This document shows, one piece after another, positions 58,754 to 64,000 of a stretch of 64,000 nucleotides of DNA. The notes under the pieces are model-generated. The model had not been told where the DNA came from, made no database searches, and worked only from the letters and a program-made list of their open reading frames with translations. The stretch's first letter is position 1. Every line of letters starts with the position of its first letter. The stretch is from positions 17,197 to 81,196 of the forward strand of contig CACJLZ010000002.1 of NCBI GenBank assembly GCA_902594395.1, given 5' to 3'. The translations under genes were made by a program, and so were the position numbers. The DNA comes from an uncultured Pelagibacteraceae bacterium (lineage in GTDB: Bacteria; Pseudomonadota; Alphaproteobacteria; Pelagibacterales; Pelagibacteraceae).

Positions 58754-58792
58754 AACGCCTCTCACACAAAAAGTTATGAGAAGCGTTTTTTA
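58754..58792. terminator. Bidirectional intrinsic terminator between carD and the H1-like peptide gene
   Basis: AACGC-C-TCTCA (58754-58764) pairs with TGAGA-A-GCGTT (58777-58787), leaving one C/A mismatch. On the plus strand TTTTTT follows, and on the minus strand eight T follow, so it can end both carD and the convergent small gene. Confidence 0.85.
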
Positions 58793-58809
58793 TAAAGAAT
58801 ACTAAGTTA

Positions 58810-58887
58810 TTATCTTCTTCTTCTTTTCTTAGCTTTTTTCTTAGCTTTTTTCTTAGCCTTCTTTGCTTTTTTTCTTCTCTTAGGCAT
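58810..58887 (-). CDS. Histone-H1-like lysine/arginine/alanine peptide (25 residues)
   Basis: The ORF begins MPKRRKKAKKAKKKAKKKAK and ends in KRRRR: 25 residues, all Lys, Arg or Ala except the first two. It has a strong ribosome site (AAGGGAG, about 7 bases before ATG), a palindrome 24 bases further upstream and a terminator after two stop codons, so it is a stand-alone gene. The DNA carries a 12-base tandem repeat (GCTAAGAAAAAA). The composition resembles the tails of eukaryotic H1 and bacterial H1-like proteins, so nucleic-acid binding is likely; a small ribosomal protein is an alternative. Confidence 0.75.
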   Translation of the reverse strand: MPKRRKKAKKAKKKAKKKAKKRRRR

Positions 58888-58910
58888 CTTTAGCTCCCTT
58901 TTTTAGTTAA

Positions 58911-58929
58911 ACGAATCAAAATGATTCGT
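58911..58929. promoter_or_regulatory. Perfect inverted repeat upstream of the H1-like peptide gene
   Basis: ACGAATCA and TGATTCGT, 8 bases each, are separated by AAA. The repeat is 24 bases upstream of the H1-like ATG. It could be an operator or a 5' hairpin in the message. Beyond it, up to 59087, the sequence is A/T-rich (over 100 bases) and I see no gene. Confidence 0.5.
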
Positions 58930-59086
58930 AATTAACTTATTTTTATTTTTTTATATACGTTATGTCAATTCTTTAATTAAAGTTTTAATTTTCAAAAATA
59001 AAAATTAAAAATAAAAAAAATTTTTATAATCTAATGTGTAAAAAAGTTAATGTTTATGCGCTTTATAATCAATTATTTTTATTTAA

Positions 59087-60787
59087 TTAATAAAGTTTTT
59101 CTAAATCATCTTTATATTTTTTCAAAATTTTTTTTCTTTTTAGTTTTAATGTTGGCGTTAACATTCCATTTTCAATTGTAAATTCTTCTTTAATTAATTT
59201 AAATTTTTTAACTTTTTCAACTGAAGATAAAGTTTTATTTAAGTTTTCTAAATAAATTTCAATATTTTTTCTATTTTCTTCACTTTCAGATACAATTAAA
59301 GCAACTAAATAAGTTTTTTTATCTCCGTAAACAAAACTTTGTTTAATTTTTTCATTTAAACATAATAAATTTTCAATTTTAGATGGTGAAATGTTATCTC
59401 CTCCAAGACTAACTATTATTTCTTTTTTTCTATCAGTAATTTTTAAATTTCCATCCTGTGTAATCACCCCAATATCACCAGTATGCAACCAGCCATTCTT
59501 TATGACATCAGCTGTCTCTTTTTCCATGTTCCAATAACCAAGCATTACATTTTCACCTTTGACTAAAATTTCACCATCCTCAGCTATATCTACTTGGTTT
59601 GTTTTAAAAGGAGGACCAACTGTCTCGATTTTGATTTTTCCTGGAATATTACAACTTACCACAGGTGAGGCTTCGGTAAGACCGTAGCCTTGAAGGGTGG
59701 GCAATCCTATAGCATTTAAAAATTCTCCAATTTTTTGGTCCAAAGCGCCACCCCCAGATACAAAGGCTTTCAGTTTTCCACCAAATTGATTTTTAATCTT
59801 TTTTCTTACCAGTTTTTCGCAAAGAAAATTAATTAATTTTTCTTTCAATGTTAAATTCTCACTATTCAGTTTTTTTGTTCCGATTGAGATAGTGGATGAT
59901 ATTAGTTTTTTCTTAAAACCTTTTTGCTTTGAAAAATTCATTGAAATTTTACTGTACAAATTTTGATAAAATCTTGGCACTGCTGTCATAATAGTAGGTT
60001 TTGCAATAGACATGTTGGATAATAACTTCTCTAGACTTTCAGCATAATAAATTTTTGCACCAAGCGAGATTTGAACAAATTGAACTGCATGCTCATATGA
60101 ATGAGACAAAGGTAACCATGTTAAAAAAGTAGGTTCACTATTTTGAACTAATTGATTTAATATTTCTTGAGCTCCTTCACAATTTGATAGAATTCCTCCA
60201 TGACTGAGCATTACTCCTTTAGGATTGCCAGTTGTTCCAGATGTATAAATTATACAAGCAAGGTCTTTCCTTTCAAGGTTTTGATTAAAAATTAAATCAG
60301 TACCTGATTTCTTTTTTTTAGAATATTCATTAAATATATTTTCTATATTCTCGACTCTTTCATTTATGTTTTCAATAGATAAAATTTTTATTTCATCCGA
60401 GATAAATTTTTTTATTTTGTTTAATTGGGTTTCATTGGAGACGATACAAATTTTTGGGTTACAATCATTAATGATATATTCATAATCTTTTTCTGAATAA
60501 GTTGTAAATAAAGGTACCGTAACCCCACCTGCATTCATAATTGATATGTCAGAGATAAGCCACTCAGGTCGATTTTCAGATAATAGGATGCATCGGTCTC
60601 CGTCAGCTAAATTTGCTTTTAAGTATTCAGATAAAATTTGGATTTTTGTAGAAACTTGCTCCCAAGTCAAAAAATCTTTTTTGTTTTCTTTTAACCATTT
60701 TAAAAATGGCTTATCAGTAACTGAGTTTATTTCTTTATACTTTGTAAAAAAAAGTTCTACTAAACTATTTATTCTACTTAATTGCAT
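59087..60787 (-). CDS. Long-chain acyl-CoA synthetase (AMP-binding family)
   Basis: A 566-residue adenylate-forming enzyme activating fatty acids with CoA. Motifs: IIYTSGTTGNPKGVMLSHGG (P-loop, about 183-202), YGLTEASPVVS (about 370-380), GWLHTGDIGVITQDGNLKITDRKKEIIVSLGGDNISP (about 428-464, split by family motifs). Length and the C-terminal end LKLKRKKILKKY fit the bacterial FAA1/FadD group. Direct neighbour tRNA-Leu lies 4 bases upstream on the same strand. Confidence 0.94.
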   Translation of the reverse strand: MQLSRINSLVELFFTKYKEINSVTDKPFLKWLKENKKDFLTWEQVSTKIQILSEYLKANLADGDRCILLSENRPEWLISDISIMNAGGVTVPLFTTYSEKDYEYIINDCNPKICIVSNETQLNKIKKFISDEIKILSIENINERVENIENIFNEYSKKKKSGTDLIFNQNLERKDLACIIYTSGTTGNPKGVMLSHGGILSNCEGAQEILNQLVQNSEPTFLTWLPLSHSYEHAVQFVQISLGAKIYYAESLEKLLSNMSIAKPTIMTAVPRFYQNLYSKISMNFSKQKGFKKKLISSTISIGTKKLNSENLTLKEKLINFLCEKLVRKKIKNQFGGKLKAFVSGGGALDQKIGEFLNAIGLPTLQGYGLTEASPVVSCNIPGKIKIETVGPPFKTNQVDIAEDGEILVKGENVMLGYWNMEKETADVIKNGWLHTGDIGVITQDGNLKITDRKKEIIVSLGGDNISPSKIENLLCLNEKIKQSFVYGDKKTYLVALIVSESEENRKNIEIYLENLNKTLSSVEKVKKFKLIKEEFTIENGMLTPTLKLKRKKILKKYKDDLEKLY

Positions 60788-60791
60788 AATT

Positions 60792-60876
60792 TGGTGGGCG
60801 AAGAGAGAATCGAACTCTCACTTCTTGCGAAACACGATTTTGAGTCGTGCGCGTCTACCAGTTCCGCCATTCGCCC
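60792..60876 (-). tRNA. tRNA-Leu (CAA)
   Basis: Minus-strand class II tRNA of 85 bases: acceptor GGGCGAA/TTCGCCC, D arm with GGAACTGGTAGACGC, anticodon arm CACGA-CTCAAAA-TCGTG (anticodon CAA), long variable arm, T loop TTCGATT, discriminator A and encoded CCA. Loops are canonical. Confidence 0.97.
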
Positions 60877-60934
60877 CGATTGTTAAATAATATATTAAAT
60901 AGTATAAGAACTAAAATTATATTAAAACCAAAAA

Positions 60935-61540
60935 ATGTTTAAAAATCTTTCCAAAAAATGTTTAGATTTGGCAGGTCACAAAAGTTCTAAATACTATTTA
61001 GCGATTGTGTCATTTGTTGAAAGTTCATTTTTTCCTATTCCTCCTGACGTTATGGTTATTCCAATGGTAATCTCCAAAAAAAATGAATTTAAAAAAATTT
61101 TCCTTATAACAACAATATTTTCAGTTTTAGGTGGCATGCTCGGTTACATAATTGGAGCATTCTTTTTTGAGTTTGGAGCTCAAATCATGAATTTTTATGG
61201 TTATGAGAATAAACTAGATAATATAAAAGAAAGCTTAATTAGAAATGATGGTTTTTATGCTTGGCTAGGAATACTTTTTTTAGCAGGTTTTACACCTCTT
61301 CCTTATAAAGTTTTTACGATTACGAGTGGTCTCATAGGTTTTAACTTTTTAATTTTTATTTTAATAAGCTTAATTTCTAGAGGATTAAGATTTTTTTTAG
61401 TGTCATATTTCTCTTATAAGTTTGGAGATCTATTTAATGAATTTATGGATAAACATGGGTCAAAATGGTTTACGATAATTGGAATATTAATTGTTATTGT
61501 TGGATTAGTAGTTTATCTAATTTTTAAATCTAATGTTTAA
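60935..61540 (+). CDS. DedA/YqaA-family membrane protein
   Basis: A 201-residue VTT-domain membrane protein: SFVESSFFPIPPDVMVIPMV (about 26-45, the re-entrant DedA motif), GGMLGYIIGAFFFEFG (about 67-82), GFTPLPYKVFTITSGL (about 123-138) and ISRGLRFFLVSYFSYKFG. Family members affect membrane lipid distribution and proton-motive force. It overlaps the dsbB gene by 8 bases, suggesting a shared envelope transcript. Confidence 0.92.
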   Translation: MFKNLSKKCLDLAGHKSSKYYLAIVSFVESSFFPIPPDVMVIPMVISKKNEFKKIFLITTIFSVLGGMLGYIIGAFFFEFGAQIMNFYGYENKLDNIKESLIRNDGFYAWLGILFLAGFTPLPYKVFTITSGLIGFNFLIFILISLISRGLRFFLVSYFSYKFGDLFNEFMDKHGSKWFTIIGILIVIVGLVVYLIFKSNV

Positions 61541-62018
61541 TTTAAAAGCTGAATTTTATTTAAAAATAATTTTTTTATTTAGCTTTATTGCTTTAATTTC
61601 TGCTTTTTTTATAGAATATATTCTTGGACATCAGCCTTGTAATTTATGTTTAATAGAGAGAATTCCCTATGGATTAAGCATTATGATAATAATGGCGATC
61701 TTTTTAATTAGAAAAAATCAGAAATTCTTAGTTATGTTATTAATCCTTACTTTTATCTTCTCTTTTGCAATTTCATTTTATCATTTTGGAATTGAACAAG
61801 GTTTTTTTCAGGAGTCATCTGTTTGTGGAGCAAAGAGTTCGACAGAAATTGTCACTAAAGAAGATTTGCTTAAACAATTAAGTGAAAAAACAATAAGTTG
61901 TAAAGATGTGACATTTAGGATTTTTGGATTATCGCTCACAAGCATTAATATTGTAATTAGTTTACTGTTTATTATAACACTTTTAAAAATTTTTAAAAAA
62001 TATGAAAAAAACAAATAA
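61533..62018 (+). CDS. dsbB: Disulfide bond formation protein B
   Basis: DsbB reoxidises DsbA and passes electrons to quinone. This 161-residue membrane protein has four helices, the first periplasmic cysteine pair in GHQPCNLCLIERIPYG (about 33-48) and the second pair at SVCGAKS (about 95) and TISCKDV (about 120). Length is normal. It overlaps the upstream DedA-like gene by 8 bases and the coq7 gene by 17; the quinone link with Coq7 is notable but may be coincidence. Confidence 0.93.
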   Translation: MFNLKAEFYLKIIFLFSFIALISAFFIEYILGHQPCNLCLIERIPYGLSIMIIMAIFLIRKNQKFLVMLLILTFIFSFAISFYHFGIEQGFFQESSVCGAKSSTEIVTKEDLLKQLSEKTISCKDVTFRIFGLSLTSINIVISLLFIITLLKIFKKYEKNK

Positions 62019-62532
62019 AAGAGTACAGGAATTTATTAGAGTTGATCATGCTGGTGAGAGAGGTGCTGTCAAAATCTATGAAGGCCAATTGTTAGCTTTA
62101 AACACTATTGTAAAAAATGAAAGTTTAAAAAAAACAATTGAAGATATGAAAGAACACGAAATAGAACATTGTCAATTTTTTGAAAAAGAAATAAAAAAAA
62201 GAAATATAGAACCAACAAAATTTTTACCCTTATGGGATTTACTAGGTGTTGGTTTGGGTTTTGGCTCTACATTATTAGGCAAAAAAGCTGCAATGCTATG
62301 TACAGCATCCGTTGAAGAAGTTATTGATAAACATTATTTAGATCAAATTAATCAGCTTGGTCCTGAAGAGGAAGAATTAAAAAAGAAAATTACAAAATTT
62401 AGACAAGATGAATTAGATCATAAGGATATTGCTTATGAGGAGGGTGCAACAAAAAAAGGCTTTTACGCTATAATGGACAAAATTATCAAAACTGGATCTA
62501 AATTAGCAATAAATATTTCTGAGAAAATTTAA
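62002..62532 (+). CDS. coq7: Demethoxyubiquinone hydroxylase Coq7
   Basis: Coq7 hydroxylates demethoxyubiquinone, a late ubiquinone step needing O2 and a di-iron centre. In the 176 residues the iron ligands are visible: Glu in VDHAGERGAVKIYEGQ (about residue 16), Glu and His in KEHEIEHCQFF (about 50-53), Glu in ASVEEVIDKHY (about 102), and Glu and His in DELDHKDIAYEEGA (about 136-139). Length matches bacterial Coq7. Its stop is 2 bases from the convergent HNH gene. Confidence 0.96.
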   Translation: MKKTNKRVQEFIRVDHAGERGAVKIYEGQLLALNTIVKNESLKKTIEDMKEHEIEHCQFFEKEIKKRNIEPTKFLPLWDLLGVGLGFGSTLLGKKAAMLCTASVEEVIDKHYLDQINQLGPEEEELKKKITKFRQDELDHKDIAYEEGATKKGFYAIMDKIIKTGSKLAINISEKI

Positions 62533-62534
62533 TT

Positions 62535-63104
62535 TTAAGCTTCTAGCTCAACATCCCAATATAAATAGTCCATCCAACTTTTATGTAAATAATTTGGGGG
62601 AAAATTCTTGCCATTTTTATGTAAGTCCTCTGTTGATGGTTGATAAGGATATTGATTGAGTTTCATTCCAGAAGATTTTAATAATTTTCCACCTTTTTTA
62701 ACATTACATGCAGAACATGCTGTTACAACATTATCCCAGTGTGTTTCTCCACCTTTTGATCTTGGTAAAAGATGGTCAAAAGTTAATTCCTCCCCACTTC
62801 CACAGTATTGACATGAAAATTTATCTCTTAGAAAGACATTAAATCTTGTAAAACTTGGTTGAGATTGTGGGACTATATAATCTTTGAGAGCAATAACACT
62901 TGGAAGCTGCATTTTAAACGATGGACTTCTAACAATTCTATCATAACTATTAACTATAATTACTCTATCTAAAAAAACTGACTTTACTGTATCTTGCCAA
63001 GACCATAATGATAAAGGGTAATAGCTTAAAGGTCTATAATCTGCGTTTAAAACCAACGCAGGGCATTTTTCTAATGACACATCTTGTTCAATAAAATTAT
63101 TCAC
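62535..63104 (-). CDS. HNH endonuclease family protein
   Basis: A 189-residue protein with a C-terminal HNH domain: zinc cysteines in FSCQYCGSGEELTFDHLLPRS (split: CQYC about 102-105; catalytic DHLLP about 114-118) and CSACNVKKGGKLL (about 133-145). The N-terminal part (ALVLNADYRPLSYYPLSLWSW) is typical of a widely conserved alphaproteobacterial HNH family of unknown role, usually single-copy and not restriction-linked. Confidence 0.9.
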   Translation of the reverse strand: MNNFIEQDVSLEKCPALVLNADYRPLSYYPLSLWSWQDTVKSVFLDRVIIVNSYDRIVRSPSFKMQLPSVIALKDYIVPQSQPSFTRFNVFLRDKFSCQYCGSGEELTFDHLLPRSKGGETHWDNVVTACSACNVKKGGKLLKSSGMKLNQYPYQPSTEDLHKNGKNFPPNYLHKSWMDYLYWDVELEA

Positions 63105-63127
63105 GACTAAATTTTAACTTAAATAAA

Positions 63128-63155
63128 AAATGAATTCAATATTTAGAATTCATTT
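63128..63155 (-). terminator. Terminator-like hairpin overlapping the esterase stop codon
   Basis: AAATGAATTC and GAATTCATTT, 10 bases each, flank an 8-base loop; on the minus strand the stem is followed by TTTATTT. The hairpin includes the TGA stop (63150-63152) of the esterase gene. The stem is AT-rich, so strength is uncertain. Confidence 0.55.
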
Positions 63156-63803
63156 AAATTTTTTTAAAATATAATTTAATGCTATACTAGAGGCCTCTAT
63201 TGGAATATGATGATCACAATTTCTAATTAAATGGGTCTCTATTTCAATATTTGATCTAATAAAGAAATCTTTTGCCTCTAACATATAGTTAGGTGAGACA
63301 ACATGATCCGAGTCACCATGAATTAATAAGATACTTGTTGGCGTTTTCTTTCTTTGCTTGAGATCCTCTTGATCAATAATCTTACCAGAAAAACCTACTA
63401 CACAACTAAACTTGCTTTTAGATGTAAGTCCTAGGTTAATTGACATCATACATCCTTGGCTAAAACCAGACAAACAAATCTTATTATTTTCTAGATTATA
63501 TTTAATCTTTATTTCATCTATGAATTGATTGAGTTTTTTTTCAGCCTTAATTGACTCCTCTAAGATATACTTTGGATCATCTTTTGTAAGATCGAACCAT
63601 TGATATCCAGATGGATTTATTGGACAAGGTTCGTGACCATTTGGACAGAGAAAAATTGTATTTGCAAGGTGCCTTTTCCAATTTAATGAAAGCATACTTA
63701 TATCTTTACCATCGCCTCCATACCCGTGAAGTAAAATAACTGCGTTTTCAATTTTCACATCTTTTTCTGGTTTTATTATGGTTGTATCAAGGCAAAATGT
63801 CAT
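63150..63803 (-). CDS. Phospholipase/carboxylesterase family hydrolase
   Basis: A 217-residue alpha/beta hydrolase of the esterase/acyl-protein thioesterase type. Oxyanion region ILLHGYGGDGKD (about 25-36), nucleophile elbow LSGFSQGCMMS (about 108-118), Asp in IHGDSDHVV (about 165) and His in CDHHIPIEA (about 200) form the expected triad. The natural substrate is unknown. A hairpin lies on its stop. Confidence 0.92.
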   Translation of the reverse strand: MTFCLDTTIIKPEKDVKIENAVILLHGYGGDGKDISMLSLNWKRHLANTIFLCPNGHEPCPINPSGYQWFDLTKDDPKYILEESIKAEKKLNQFIDEIKIKYNLENNKICLSGFSQGCMMSINLGLTSKSKFSCVVGFSGKIIDQEDLKQRKKTPTSILLIHGDSDHVVSPNYMLEAKDFFIRSNIEIETHLIRNCDHHIPIEASSIALNYILKKFK

Positions 63804-63852
63804 AGTAATTGATTTATGTTTTTTTATCTGTAAAACAGCCTACTATAATTTT

Positions 63853-64000
63853 ATGATTTCTGGAATATTAGTAAAAATTTTATCTATAATCTTATTGATA
63901 GCAGTTGGTTTGGTTTTAATTCTTGGTATTGGAACTTTATTTAAAGGTGGAGAAACAAGTAAAAAATACTCTAATAAATTAATGCAATTAAGAGTCTTGC
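63853..64000 (+). CDS. HIG1-domain (twin transmembrane) protein, truncated by window end
   Basis: The visible 49 codons encode one hydrophobic helix (about residues 4-29) and then FKGGETSKKYSNKLMQLRVL, matching the loop of hypoxia-induced-gene (HIG1) domain proteins found in alphaproteobacteria, where two membrane helices flank such a loop. Mitochondrial relatives associate with respiratory complexes. The second helix lies outside the window. It is divergent from the esterase gene. Confidence 0.82.
   Translation, partial: MISGILVKILSIILLIAVGLVLILGIGTLFKGGETSKKYSNKLMQLRVL

Overview
The window looks like a chromosome segment of a SAR11-type marine alphaproteobacterium (Pelagibacterales, 'Candidatus Pelagibacter'-like). 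Three things support this. The DNA is strongly AT-rich and codons are A/T-ended. Packing is extreme, with many ATGA and TAATG junctions, convergent genes that overlap at their stops, and almost no spacers. The gene neighbourhoods are alphaproteobacterial (hisS-hisZ-hisG; murA-DUF2948-hisD-infA; rpmH-rnpA-yidD-yidC-argB; bolA//J-domain-cobS-cobT; Suv3-like helicase-fdxA-carD). The taxonomic call is inference from these signs; no rRNA gene is present. I see no insertion sequence, prophage, CRISPR array or origin. No intergenic stretch longer than about 350 bases lacks features.

Layout. 1-7250 (minus strand): histidine genes (hisG fragment, hisZ, hisS, hisD) with tRNA-His, tRNA-Phe, cspA, infA, murA and dcd, plus two small coupled ORFs. 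7349-15600 (mostly plus): tRNA-Thr, a TVP38-family membrane protein on the minus strand, the rpmH-rnpA-yidD-yidC cluster, argB, a HAD phosphatase, dapD, dapE, a histone-deacetylase-family enzyme and a SET-domain protein. 15591-19733 (minus): truA-fmt-def and a secreted protein with a small membrane partner. 19791-24953: aroK-aroB, bolA (minus), a J-domain protein, cobS, cobT. 24950-39622 (minus): a RegB-type redox sensor kinase, gyrB, surface-glycan genes around tRNA-Ser, and the translation run lepA-pheT-pheS-rplT-rpmI-infC-thrS with a GT4 glycosyltransferase. 39665-54024: alpha/beta hydrolase, gltB-gltD, uppP, an EamA transporter, aceF-aceE, thiolase, tRNA-Arg. 54040-64000: thioesterase, Suv3-like helicase, TerB, fdxA, carD, a 25-residue histone-H1-like peptide, acyl-CoA synthetase, tRNA-Leu, a DedA-like protein, dsbB, coq7, an HNH protein, an esterase and a truncated HIG1-domain gene.

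Most of this is core metabolism, translation and envelope. The most unusual points are: (i) a pyruvate dehydrogenase E1 that carries its own N-terminal lipoyl domain, duplicated from or shared with the adjacent E2; (ii) tRNA-His and tRNA-Phe genes in which the near-universal G18/U55 tertiary pair is replaced in both by A18/G55; (iii) hisS, whose start codon lies four bases after tRNA-His and whose only Shine-Dalgarno-like sequence is inside the tRNA acceptor stem; (iv) a 25-residue Lys/Arg/Ala peptide gene with its own ribosome site, a palindrome upstream and a shared bidirectional terminator, in a genome that also pairs a deacetylase-family gene with a SET-domain gene; (v) several previously overlooked short coupled ORFs.
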